Shown here piece by piece: positions 16,223 through 24,649 of a DNA stretch of 64,000 nt (position 1 is the stretch's first letter; the number at the start of each line of letters is the position of its first letter). The notes below the pieces were generated by a model, which saw nothing but the letters and a program-made list of their open reading frames with translations, did no database searches and was not told the DNA's origin. Origin of the DNA: Pseudoalteromonas luteoviolacea H33-S (GTDB taxonomy: Bacteria > Pseudomonadota > Gammaproteobacteria > Enterobacterales > Alteromonadaceae); contig NZ_AUXY01000098.1 in NCBI RefSeq assembly GCF_001625695.1, positions 62,001 to 126,000 on the forward strand. Direction: 5' to 3'. Made by a program: the position numbers and the translations under genes.

Positions 16223-16684
16223 TAACCTGAAGTCATTATTTATACTCTTCCTTTTTTAACCTATAACCTACATTGCAATCCTTTTTATTGAAAATAGTTA
16301 CTCTTGTTTAAGAATTTCACTTCAGAGGTAACCGCTAGAGTGTTTCTTTTATTAGACATTGACAGTAATTAACAAGTCGAGAAATAACTTAACTTAATCA
16401 GGCTAAAGTTTTCTTATCCTAATGTGAGAAGACATTAGTACCGATTAAGCTTGAAACAACCTGGTTTGCTTATAAAAACACATACTTTATTAGTATTTGT
16501 TATATAAGATTTTTGCTACCTGTATGTAATTAAGCCGTTCTTTGTTGCGTTAAATGAGATTTTTGCATTCGAGGGGAAAATTAATTTCTTAATTTTCAAT
16601 TGGATCCAATGAGTTTTGTTTTTTGTCCCGCAAGGGTCTTTAGGTTCACGCTTTTACTGGACATGGAAGTAAAATTCAACTAAA

Positions 16685-16713
16685 ATGACAGCGTTGTCAT
16701 TGAGAATTGTTAT
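16685..16713 (+). promoter_or_regulatory. Possible promoter overlapping operator copy 2
   Basis: ATGACA (16685-16690), a 17-base spacer and TGTTAT (16708-16713) repeat the geometry of the pgi promoter, but with weaker boxes. If real, the receptor mRNA has a leader of about 350 bases. Confidence 0.35.
16686..16699. promoter_or_regulatory. LacI-type operator, copy 2 (receptor gene)
   Basis: TGACAGCGTTGTCA is identical to the site before pgi. The palindrome here extends to 18 bases, AATGACAGCGTTGTCATT (16684-16701). Confidence 0.8.
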
Positions 16714-17004
16714 CACCTTGAACAGCTTCTGCCCAGGCTATTATTTTGACTAACTCTTCTTTTACTGCATTAAAATTATGCAGTTTCTTAATTAGATACA
16801 AATAATTCGTATCATTCACCTTATAAACTACAGATTTATGCATCTTATGTGGTATATTAGTTCGCGTTTGTAACAAAGTATGACCAAGCTTTATATAATC
16901 CATTATTATTCAAGAGGTTAGTACCTCTAATGAAAATTTTTAAAGTTTTTGTTTAAAAAACATGTAGCGATTATGTAATTTTGGGTGTATTGTTTGTTAT
17001 TAGA

Positions 17005-17018
17005 TGACAGCGTTGTCA
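17005..17018. promoter_or_regulatory. LacI-type operator, copy 3 (receptor gene)
   Basis: The third exact copy of TGACAGCGTTGTCA lies 55 bases before the receptor start. Flanking bases extend the palindrome to ATGACAGCGTTGTCAT. Confidence 0.8.
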
Positions 17019-17073
17019 TCATCACTGGGCAGAAGTGATTTTAAAACCAACAAAATGATTCAAGGGGAATCCT

Positions 17074-19659
17074 GTGTTAGCTAATAATTTTAAGAAAAGT
17101 TTACTAGCTGCAAACATTGGTCTTGCGTTAACCGCAGGCGTATCTGGTGTAGCAGTTGCTGATAGTGGTACTCAAGTCAAAGAAGACGTAGAAGTAATTG
17201 AAGTACGCGGTATTCGTCGTTCTTTAGAGGCGTCAATTAATACCAAACGTTTTGCAACATCTGTTGTTGACGCTGTAACAGCGGAAGATGTGGGTAAATT
17301 CCCAGATAGTGATGTAGGTGAGACGCTAGGTCGTATCCCAGGTGTTGCCGTTAACCGTCAATTTGGTCAAGGTCAACAAGTTTCAATTCGTGGCGCATCA
17401 GCTACACTAACTAGAACGTTATTAAATGGACATACAGTTGCTTCAACTGGTTGGTATGATCAGCAAGCAATAGACAGAAGCTTCAACTATACGTTACTTC
17501 CGCCTGAATTAATTGGTGGTATTGAAGTTTACAAGTCTTCACAAGCTAATATTGTTGAAGGCGGTGTAGGTGGTACTGTTATTGTTAAGACTCGTAAGCC
17601 ATTAGATTTAGATGCGAATACGACATTTATCGGTATTAAAGGCGATTACGGTACAGCTTCAGAGTCAACAGATCCTCAGCTTTCTGGCTTATACAGCTGG
17701 AAAAATGCAGACGAAACGATTGGTTTCTTAGGTTCAGTAGCATATGCTGAAACTAATTATCAACGAAACGGTATTGAAACTCTTGCTGGTTGGGGTGAAA
17801 TTTCACCTACAACTTTCCAACAAGAGCGTGAACGTACTGCAATCAGTACATCAATTCAGTTCAGACCAAATGATCAATTTCAAGTAAGCCTTAACTTAAT
17901 GAGCTTAGAGCTTGAAGCTGACAACGCAAATACGTCAATCTATACAATTTTTGGCGATAAAAAAGATGAATCTTGTACGCAAACAAACGCTAACGGTACA
18001 TGTATTGTTTGGGAACGCCCAGGCACAGGTGACTTTGGCGGTTGGATCCAGACTTGGGCCCGTGCTGCAAGCATGCAGTCAGACACATACGACGTAGACT
18101 TTGAGTATGAAACTGATGACTATAAGCTGACTGGTCGTGTTGGTATGACAGAGGCTGAAGGTGGTACAGACTTAACGGCTAACTTTGGTCAAGCAGTTGG
18201 CGAAGCGAAACATTTTGCAGGCACATATGATTTGCGTGGTGATGTTGTAGCTATTAGTGGCCCTAAGAAAAACTGGGTTGCTGGTGACTTCAATGACACG
18301 CTAAGTGCTGCTGGTTGGTCTCTTAAAAATGAACCAAACACAGATGAAGAAACTTATGCGCAGTTAGATCTTGAGTTACCAGTAGATTTTGGTGCAATCA
18401 CCGCGATCCACACAGGCTTCCGCTGGGCAGATCATGAAGTTAAGAAAGATGCTTATGCTGCTGTAACTGTTGCTGAAATCAATAAACTTGCTGGCTCTGA
18501 GTTATACAGTGGCACGGTTTCATCAGGCGCAGGATATGTTTTACCTGAGCCAAACCTTGACCGTATGCTCGCTGAAGGACGCGCAGCAATTGCTAGCTTC
18601 GACAAGAATGTTGCTGGAATTGGCACTATCACCGAAGAAAACTTAGCCGTGTATGTTATGGCTGATTTTTCTGCAGACAGTGTAAGAGGTAATTTTGGCC
18701 TTCGTTATATCTCAACTGATGCTGAATCTACTTATCACCCGTTTGTAATTGGTTCTGGTTACCAAGATACGTTAGGCAAAGACGAGAGTGACTACTCTCA
18801 GGTTTTACCAAGCTTAAACTTGGCGTTTGATGTTAAAGAAGATGTAATTTTACGTTTCTCTGCAGCACAAGTAATTTCAAGACCTAACTATGAAGACTTA
18901 TTCAGTGGCGCGACTCAAATTGGTCTGAATGACGGTACTCCAAATAACGAAGTATTACGTTATGGCACAATCAGTCTGAACCCAGTTAAAGCAACACAAG
19001 CGGATCTTGGTTTCGAGTACTATTTTGATAACGATGCGTTATTTGCTATGACGTATTTCTTTAAAGATATCTCATCATTCGTAACCTCAGATCAAGTAGC
19101 TGACCAACAAATTGGCATTGTTGACAACAACACTGGTGCTGATAGCTGGACTATTGAGACGCTGTATAACGGTAACGGTGGTACAATTGAAGGTATCGAA
19201 GTTCAGCTTCAAGATGGCTTTGATAATGGATTCGGTTATGCTGTTAACTATACTTATGCAGAAGGTTCTGCACCGGGTCAAAACTATTCTGATGGCCTAT
19301 CAGTATTCTCTGATTCATCAAAGCATACTGTGAACATGGTTGGTTATTATGAAACAGATCTGTATAGCATTCGTTTAGCCTATAACTGGCGTTCAGAATA
19401 CATGATCCGTGAAGGTGCTAAGTTCTATGGTAACCGTGAGCACCAAGACTACGGTTCACTTGATTTGAGTGCAAATTATAAAGTTACAGACTACTTAGAT
19501 GTTACTTTCGAAGCAGTAAACCTTACTGAAGAAGATAGTATTCAAATTGGTACAGCTGCATCTGACTCTCAAGTTAAACGTGAACTACAAGCTGGTTTCC
19601 CTGCATGGTCATATGAAGGTGAAGCGAGATACAGAGTGGGCTTAAACTTCCGCTTCTAA
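17074..19659 (+). CDS. TonB-dependent outer-membrane receptor
   Basis: A 22-stranded outer-membrane active transporter powered by TonB, 861 residues. It starts with a signal peptide (residues 1-30, ending AVAD), followed by a TonB-box-like DVEVIEVRG and a plug domain (SVVDAVTAEDVGKFPDSDVGETLGRIPGV, VSIRGASATLTRTLLNGH, GGVGGTVIVKTRKPL). The barrel ends in the aromatic YRVGLNFRF. The plug sequence is of the TIGR01782 type, common in marine Alteromonadales and Xanthomonas for oligosaccharides. The GTG start has AAGGGGA seven bases upstream. Two LacI-type operators lie upstream, and the next genes are halogenase-like and SapC-like. Import of a sugar or glycan fragment is inferred; the ligand is unknown. 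Confidence 0.93.
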   Translation: MLANNFKKSLLAANIGLALTAGVSGVAVADSGTQVKEDVEVIEVRGIRRSLEASINTKRFATSVVDAVTAEDVGKFPDSDVGETLGRIPGVAVNRQFGQGQQVSIRGASATLTRTLLNGHTVASTGWYDQQAIDRSFNYTLLPPELIGGIEVYKSSQANIVEGGVGGTVIVKTRKPLDLDANTTFIGIKGDYGTASESTDPQLSGLYSWKNADETIGFLGSVAYAETNYQRNGIETLAGWGEISPTTFQQERERTAISTSIQFRPNDQFQVSLNLMSLELEADNANTSIYTIFGDKKDESCTQTNANGTCIVWERPGTGDFGGWIQTWARAASMQSDTYDVDFEYETDDYKLTGRVGMTEAEGGTDLTANFGQAVGEAKHFAGTYDLRGDVVAISGPKKNWVAGDFNDTLSAAGWSLKNEPNTDEETYAQLDLELPVDFGAITAIHTGFRWADHEVKKDAYAAVTVAEINKLAGSELYSGTVSSGAGYVLPEPNLDRMLAEGRAAIASFDKNVAGIGTITEENLAVYVMADFSADSVRGNFGLRYISTDAESTYHPFVIGSGYQDTLGKDESDYSQVLPSLNLAFDVKEDVILRFSAAQVISRPNYEDLFSGATQIGLNDGTPNNEVLRYGTISLNPVKATQADLGFEYYFDNDALFAMTYFFKDISSFVTSDQVADQQIGIVDNNTGADSWTIETLYNGNGGTIEGIEVQLQDGFDNGFGYAVNYTYAEGSAPGQNYSDGLSVFSDSSKHTVNMVGYYETDLYSIRLAYNWRSEYMIREGAKFYGNREHQDYGSLDLSANYKVTDYLDVTFEAVNLTEEDSIQIGTAASDSQVKRELQAGFPAWSYEGEARYRVGLNFRF

Positions 19660-19676
19660 TAAAAATTTGTTTATAT

Positions 19677-19702
19677 AAGGCCCACATAGTGGGCCTTTTT
19701 TG
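19677..19702 (+). terminator. Terminator between the TonB-dependent receptor and the halogenase-like gene
   Basis: A perfect 9-bp stem AAGGCCCAC / GTGGGCCTT with an ATA loop is followed by TTTTT. It lies only 15 bases before the next gene, so the halogenase-like gene depends on read-through or on weak separate initiation. Confidence 0.9.
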
Positions 19703-19717
19703 TTTGGGTTATTAAAT

Positions 19718-21244
19718 ATGAAGTTAATCGTTGTCGGTGGAGGTACTGCTGGGTGGCTAACGGCGTGTCATTTAGCAAAATCGCTAGAAAATAGTCCAGA
19801 GTACTCTGTTACATTAATTGAGTCACCTAATATTCCAATTATCGGTGTTGGTGAGGGAACTGTTCCGAGTATCCGTGACAGCTTGAAAACAATAGGGATT
19901 AGTGAGCAAGAGATATTTCAAAAATGTGATGCGACTTTTAAGCAGTCAATTAAATTCATAAACTGGCGCCACAGAGAAAAATCAGAATCAATTCATTTCT
20001 ATCATCATTTGTTTGATTACCCTTTACCTTCAGGAGTTGATTTATATCCATTATGGAAAGTAGAAGGTCAACAAGAGCCGTATGCCAGCTTTGTAGCACC
20101 TCAGTACTCTGTGTGTGAAAACGGTCTAGCTCCCAAATTAATTACCACACCTGAGTATAAAGGTATCACTTCTTATGCATATCATTTTGATGCACACAAA
20201 TTTGCAGATCTGCTACGGAACCATGGAGTAAAAAGGCTTAACATTGAGCATATAAAAGCTGATGTTGAATCTATTAATAAAGACTCTGAAGGCTATATTG
20301 AATCTTTGATTTGCCAAGATGAGTCCATAATTACCGGTGACTTATTTGTAGATTGTACTGGGTTCAATTCATTTTTGATGGGGCAGCAATTGGGTATTCC
20401 ATTTGTTGATAAAAGTGACCTGTTATTTACTGATAAAGCGTTAACAATGCAGGTTCCTACTACCGAAAATGAAGACATACCACCGTATACATTGTCAACG
20501 GCCCATCAAGCAGGCTGGATCTGGGATATTGCCTTGACAACAAGGCGGGGGGTTGGGTTTGTTTATTCGTCGAGACATATGGATGAGGAAACTGCACGGC
20601 TCAAATTTCGTGCGTATTTGGGGGAAAGTATTACAGATGAACAATTTACTCCCCGAAAAATAGATATGAAAGTGGGTCGAAGAGAAAAGTTTTGGCATAA
20701 AAATTGTGTTGCTATTGGTCTGTCACAGGGGTTTGTTGAACCTCTTGAGGCCACAGCAATACTAATATCCGATTTGTCTGCTAGGTTACTCGCACAAAGG
20801 GTACCTAAAAATAGGCAGGAGATGGAGGCGTTATCGACACGGTTTAACAACCGCCTAGTCTACGGGTGGGATAAGGTATTAGAGTTTATAAAGTTACATT
20901 ATGCGCTATCGGACAGAAAAGATTCCGCCTTTTGGACTGATAACCGTGACTTGTCTTTATGTTCTAATAATATAAAAGACATGTTGGCTCTTTGGTCACA
21001 CCAGCCACCTGTAAAAGAAGATTTTTTTTCCAAATTTGAAGTGTTTGACTACGAGAATTATTTATATATTTTGTTCGGTATGGATTTCCAAACAGGAAGT
21101 GAACACCGCCAAGGCCAAAATTTATCAATGGAAATGAAATGTCGTGAGCAAGTAAAAAGTGCGAGCAAGCATTTTTGTGATAATCTTGAAGAGCATCGGA
21201 CTTTGTTGAACAAAATAGCTGAATTTGGTATTCAAAAAAGTTAA
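19718..21244 (+). CDS. Flavin-dependent tryptophan-halogenase-family protein
   Basis: An FAD-dependent protein of the tryptophan 7-halogenase (PrnA-like) family, 508 residues. The N-terminal FAD motif GGGTAGW (residues 7-13), VGEGTVPSIRD near 50-60 and QGFVEPLEATAI are typical. The second family signature, GWxWxIP, reads GWIWDIA here, so the Pro is lost. Members in TonB-receptor loci of Alteromonadales, Xanthomonas and Caulobacter have no proven halogenase activity and may act on an imported nutrient. The ATG at 19718 is preferred to TTG at 19700. It follows the receptor terminator and converges on the DUF6445-like gene with overlapping stop codons. Confidence 0.87.
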   Translation: MKLIVVGGGTAGWLTACHLAKSLENSPEYSVTLIESPNIPIIGVGEGTVPSIRDSLKTIGISEQEIFQKCDATFKQSIKFINWRHREKSESIHFYHHLFDYPLPSGVDLYPLWKVEGQQEPYASFVAPQYSVCENGLAPKLITTPEYKGITSYAYHFDAHKFADLLRNHGVKRLNIEHIKADVESINKDSEGYIESLICQDESIITGDLFVDCTGFNSFLMGQQLGIPFVDKSDLLFTDKALTMQVPTTENEDIPPYTLSTAHQAGWIWDIALTTRRGVGFVYSSRHMDEETARLKFRAYLGESITDEQFTPRKIDMKVGRREKFWHKNCVAIGLSQGFVEPLEATAILISDLSARLLAQRVPKNRQEMEALSTRFNNRLVYGWDKVLEFIKLHYALSDRKDSAFWTDNRDLSLCSNNIKDMLALWSHQPPVKEDFFSKFEVFDYENYLYILFGMDFQTGSEHRQGQNLSMEMKCREQVKSASKHFCDNLEEHRTLLNKIAEFGIQKS

Positions 21245-21945
21245 TCGAATCCCTTGTAAAACGACGCGATAGTCAATCTTCCTTTTCGTTTGTCTTTACA
21301 ATAACTTAAAGGATTATCTAAGTTTGCAGAATGCAGTAAATTACCTTTATAAAAAACAAGTCGATTTACTTTTGCTTCTATCTTTATTACAGGTTCAAAC
21401 AGAGAGGTTGTTCCTGTAATATAACCTGAATGTTCATCTTTATGTTTCTCGACCTGCTCGATCATACTTTTGATTATTGCTACGTCATTATTAAAAAATT
21501 GAACCTTGTTCTCAGGAAGGTACTTGTAAATTGAGGTGCCACCGTGCTCTTTTCCACACAGGTAGTGTACACTGGCAAATTCATCATTTAGGCCTGTGTC
21601 TACATGGGGCATTTTTTGTTGTATTTGTAAATCGGTCGGTTCAAGCGTAGTTAAACTCATAAATGATTTTGACAGTTGGATTGAGGAGAATGTTTTGAAT
21701 ATTGGTTTGATACTCTCATTGACGAACTTTTCTATCGCAGCGACATAAAAATTGGGCATCAAATCTCGTTTTCCAGGATAAAAAGTGCCACATGCTCCTT
21801 CTTTATGAAAATATGCTGTGTTTTGTGCAAAGTCCAAAAGAGACTCTGGGTTTACAAGCAAATCATCAACAATAACTACGCATTCGCTTGTTTCAGGGAC
21901 ATTTATTGTTGTTATTGATGCTTTGTTATTAATTATTAAGTCCAC
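21241..21945 (-). CDS. DUF6445-like protein with a 2-oxoglutarate/Fe(II) oxygenase pattern
   Basis: A 234-residue protein that I assign to the DUF6445 group with moderate confidence. It has the layout of the 2-oxoglutarate/Fe(II) dioxygenase fold: HxD in MPHVDTG (near residue 115), a distal His in NLLHSANL (near 206) and a downstream Arg in KRKGRLTIASFY for the carboxylate. Such proteins often accompany halogenase-like and SapC genes in receptor loci. Here the gene is inverted relative to the halogenase-like gene, and the two share the TTAA at 21241-21244 as overlapping stop codons. The likely start is GTG at 21945, after GAGAA. The substrate is unknown. Confidence 0.7.
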   Translation of the reverse strand: MDLIINNKASITTINVPETSECVVIVDDLLVNPESLLDFAQNTAYFHKEGACGTFYPGKRDLMPNFYVAAIEKFVNESIKPIFKTFSSIQLSKSFMSLTTLEPTDLQIQQKMPHVDTGLNDEFASVHYLCGKEHGGTSIYKYLPENKVQFFNNDVAIIKSMIEQVEKHKDEHSGYITGTTSLFEPVIKIEAKVNRLVFYKGNLLHSANLDNPLSYCKDKRKGRLTIASFYKGFD

Positions 21946-22116
21946 AGGTTTATTCTCATTATGTATTGTAACACCTTATTTAGACTGGATTTTAACCTAG
22001 TTTTTTATAAGGTGAAATAAGTATAAATAAATAAAATTTACTTCCATTTTAAGTCTAAAACCTTTAGCCTTAGGGCCACAAAAAGTAATAATTTCGAATT
22101 TGAATGGAGTAGTATT

Positions 22117-22827
22117 ATGGCGGAGCAACAAGTGCAGCCTTTACACAACGAGAAGCATGCCAACCTTAAAGTACAAAACGGCATCAATGTTGAATTTCTT
22201 AAGTCTCAGCACCTAATCCCAGTTGTTGCACATGAGTTTGCTCGTGTTGCGACTGAGTTCCCAATGGCGTTTGTTAAAAATACTGAATCAGGTCAGTTCC
22301 AAGCTGTTGCATTATTTGGTCTTGAGCCAGGTGAGAACCTATATGTTAAAGACGGTAAGTGGCAGGCCGGTTTTGCACCTTTAGCTGCTGCTCGTTACCC
22401 GTTTGGTCTTGTAAAGCACCCTGAAGAAGATCAATTTGGTATAGTTATCGATGAAGCAAGCCCGTTAGTAGGCGAAGAAGCTGGTAACGCGCTATTTGCT
22501 GACGGTAAAGAAACAGAATACCTTCAAGCACGTAAAGAAGCGTTAGTAAACTACGTTGAATTTGCACGTGTAACTGAAGTGTTCACTCAGTTCCTTGCTG
22601 AAAAAGAGCTTCTAGTTCAACAGACACTTACAGTAGAAATCGCTGGTGAGAAAAAAGACATCAATGGTATCTACCTTGTTGATGAGCGTAAGCTTAATGA
22701 ATTAAGCGACGAAGATTACCTAGAGCTTCGTAAACGTGGCTACCTAGCACCAATCTTTGCTTTCCTTACGTCAACTCACCAAGTTGCACGTCTAGCTCGT
22801 CTTAAAGCACAATCACAAGAAGCATAA
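22117..22827 (+). CDS. sapC: SapC-family protein
   Basis: A SapC-family protein of 236 residues without a signal peptide. The family pattern is seen in HANLKVQNGINVEFLKSQHLIPVVAHEFARVATEFPMAFVK, the aromatic/Gly segment ENLYVKDGKWQAGFAPLAAARYPFGLV, and the C-terminal LSDEDYLELRKRGYLAPIFAFLTSTHQVARL. In Campylobacter SapC concerns S-layer handling. In Alteromonadales and Caulobacter-like bacteria it recurs beside TonB-dependent receptors and tryptophan-halogenase-like genes, as here, with an unproven role. A GGAG lies before the ATG, and a strong terminator follows. Confidence 0.88.
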   Translation: MAEQQVQPLHNEKHANLKVQNGINVEFLKSQHLIPVVAHEFARVATEFPMAFVKNTESGQFQAVALFGLEPGENLYVKDGKWQAGFAPLAAARYPFGLVKHPEEDQFGIVIDEASPLVGEEAGNALFADGKETEYLQARKEALVNYVEFARVTEVFTQFLAEKELLVQQTLTVEIAGEKKDINGIYLVDERKLNELSDEDYLELRKRGYLAPIFAFLTSTHQVARLARLKAQSQEA

Positions 22828-22848
22828 TTAACTATTATCTTTAAGTGA

Positions 22849-22875
22849 AAAAAAGCGCCCTTGGGCGCTTTTTTG
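22849..22875 (+). terminator. Rho-independent terminator of sapC
   Basis: A GC-rich stem AAAAAAGCGCC / GGCGCTTTTTT around CTTG is flanked by A and T tracts. Confidence 0.92.
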
Positions 22876-22946
22876 TTTTTGAAATCCTATTATTACAACT
22901 GCATATTTTATATTTTCAATTCAGTTTTTTTCTTTGGCGCATATTG

Positions 22947-22975
22947 TTGCACAAATGCAGTCTTAAGTTTATCTT
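22947..22975 (+). promoter_or_regulatory. Possible sigma-70 promoter of the isoaspartyl peptidase gene
   Basis: TTGCAC (22947-22952), a 17-base spacer and TATCTT (22970-22975) lie about 48 bases before the start codon. Confidence 0.45.
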
Positions 22976-23022
22976 GCCAAGTTAAGTAACAAATAAATCA
23001 TAAATAAAAACAGGAACTCAGG

Positions 23023-24054
23023 ATGCGCAAGTTAACAATGCTTAGCTCTGTATTTGTAATGCTCACCACTTTGCAAGTGTCTGCTACAGAAATCAACAAT
23101 TCACCTATTGCTATCGCTATCCATGGTGGCGCTGGCACAATTGAAAAAAGTCGTTTTACACCAGAGCAAGAAAAAGCGTATCGCGCGAAGCTCCAAGAGG
23201 CCGTAGAAGCCGGCTATAAAGTGCTTGATGAGGGAGGCGATAGTCTTGATGCAATTGCTATTGCGATTAATATTTTGGAGGACTCTCCTTTTTTTAATGC
23301 GGGTAAAGGCGCTGTTTATACCTATGAAGGGCATCATGAACTAGATGCCTCAATCATGGATGGCCGAGACCGTCAAGCTGGCGCCGTATCTGGGGTTCAG
23401 CATGTGAAAAACCCGATTAATCTCGCCCGAGAGGTGATGGAAAACTCGGTACACGTTATGCTAAGCGGAGAAGGCGCAGAAAAGTTTGCAAAGCAGCAGG
23501 GTCTAGAACTTGTTAAGTCTGAGTATTTTAATACTTCACATAGGTATGAGGCTTTGTTGCGAGCAAAAGAAAAGCTCAAGCAAAAAGAAAGCGGTACCAA
23601 AGACTACCAAGCGTTACATCAGGCACTTCCTGAACAATACAAAATGGGCACTGTGGGTGCAGTTGCGTTAGATAGGCATGGTAACCTGGCAGCTGGTACC
23701 TCGACTGGCGGTATGACTGCAAAACGCTATGGTAGGGTAGGTGACTCACCAATCATAGGTGCTGGTACTTTCGCGGATAATAATTCATGTGCAGTTTCTG
23801 CAACTGGGCATGGGGAGTATTTTATTCGATATAATGTCGCTGCCGATATTTGTGCACGCGTTGCTTATCAAAATAAATCCATAAACCAAGCAGGCAAAGA
23901 AGTGATTTTTGGCCCTATGTATAAAGCGGGTGGAACGGGTGGTGTGATCATCGTCGATACGAAAGGCAACATCAGCATGCCATTCAATACAAAGGGTATG
24001 TATAGAGCGAGCAAATCAAATTCAGCGCAAACCTATGTAGAGATTTTTAAATAG
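23023..24054 (+). CDS. iaaA: Periplasmic isoaspartyl peptidase/L-asparaginase (Ntn-hydrolase)
   Basis: A plant-type asparaginase/beta-aspartyl peptidase of 343 residues. It has a signal peptide (MRKLTMLSSVFVMLTTLQVSA). The alpha subunit begins with IAIHGGAGTI and contains FNAGKGAVYT and HELDASIMDG. The self-cleavage and nucleophile site is GTVGAVALD (T210), and the beta subunit carries the substrate loops GNLAAGTSTGGM, KRYGRVGDSPIIGAGTFAD and ATGHGEYFIR. It should cleave itself into two chains in the periplasm and hydrolyse isoaspartyl dipeptides or asparagine. The neighbours are unrelated, and it has its own likely promoter and terminator. Confidence 0.94.
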   Translation: MRKLTMLSSVFVMLTTLQVSATEINNSPIAIAIHGGAGTIEKSRFTPEQEKAYRAKLQEAVEAGYKVLDEGGDSLDAIAIAINILEDSPFFNAGKGAVYTYEGHHELDASIMDGRDRQAGAVSGVQHVKNPINLAREVMENSVHVMLSGEGAEKFAKQQGLELVKSEYFNTSHRYEALLRAKEKLKQKESGTKDYQALHQALPEQYKMGTVGAVALDRHGNLAAGTSTGGMTAKRYGRVGDSPIIGAGTFADNNSCAVSATGHGEYFIRYNVAADICARVAYQNKSINQAGKEVIFGPMYKAGGTGGVIIVDTKGNISMPFNTKGMYRASKSNSAQTYVEIFK

Positions 24055-24090
24055 TCGGTTCAATTGTTGATTCTTAGGCAAATTTTTCAG

Positions 24091-24127
24091 TGCCAGCTAC
24101 TATTATAAAAGTAGCTGGCATTTTATT
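24091..24127 (+). terminator. Rho-independent terminator of iaaA
   Basis: A perfect 10-bp stem TGCCAGCTAC / GTAGCTGGCA with a ten-base loop is followed by TTTTATTT. Confidence 0.85.
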
Positions 24128-24141
24128 TGGGGGAATAAACA

Positions 24142-24570
24142 ATGCAATCAGTTAAAGTAGCAGATTATTTTAATCACAGACCAGTAACGTTTAGTTCAAA
24201 TATGCGTATTGAAATGGCGGTTGAAAAGCTTTTACAAAGTGGTCAATCAGGCGGTCCTGTTTTAGATGACAACCAAAAAGTCATTGGGTTTTTATCTGAG
24301 CAAGATTGTATTAAAAAGATGCTGGAGGCAACATATCAAAATGAGTCTCACAGTATTGTCTCTGATGTTATGAATAAGCAACCTGTATGCGTAAGTCCCA
24401 ATGACAGCATTTTGCAAATAGCGGATAGGATGTCTAACGACAAACCTAAATTGTATCCGGTTTGTGACGAAGATGGCCGACTAGTCGGGGTAATTACGAG
24501 AGCACATGTTTTACTCGCTTTTGATAAACATTTGCACGATACCTACGAATCAGGCAACAGATTTGTTTAA
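24142..24570 (+). CDS. Protein of two CBS domains
   Basis: A stand-alone pair of CBS domains, 142 residues, the fold that senses adenine nucleotides. Domain 1 covers about residues 3-60 (VADYFNHRPVTFSSNMRIEMAVEKLLQSGQSGGPVLDDNQKVIGFLSEQD). Domain 2 covers about 72-132 (VSDVMNKQPVCVSPNDSILQIADRMSNDKPKLYPVCDEDGRLVGVITRAHVL). No catalytic domain is attached. GGGGGA precedes the ATG. It lies just upstream of hrpA without an obvious terminator and may be co-transcribed with it. The regulated partner is unknown. Confidence 0.9.
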   Translation: MQSVKVADYFNHRPVTFSSNMRIEMAVEKLLQSGQSGGPVLDDNQKVIGFLSEQDCIKKMLEATYQNESHSIVSDVMNKQPVCVSPNDSILQIADRMSNDKPKLYPVCDEDGRLVGVITRAHVLLAFDKHLHDTYESGNRFV

Positions 24571-24649
24571 AAACTTGTTTTTACTTGGGTAGATTACTCA
24601 GGTTTTGATAAACTACGCGACGATTTTGGAATTTTCAAGGTGTCGTGTA

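Larger units (their letters stand above)
16223..17073. other. Long AT-rich regulatory gap before the TonB-dependent receptor
   Basis: About 850 bases hold no convincing gene. The stretch is AT-rich and contains two exact copies of the LacI-type operator (annotated separately), 319 bases apart from start to start, and a possible promoter at the first one. A 68-codon reading frame on the minus strand (16697-16903) overlaps an operator and lacks a ribosome-binding site, so I do not count it. The spacing of the two sites would allow repression by DNA looping. Confidence 0.6.

Noticed and set aside
16697..16903. A 68-codon reading frame on the minus strand in the gap before the receptor gene
   Set aside because: It has no ribosome-binding site at a proper distance, overlaps an operator and has no recognisable domain.
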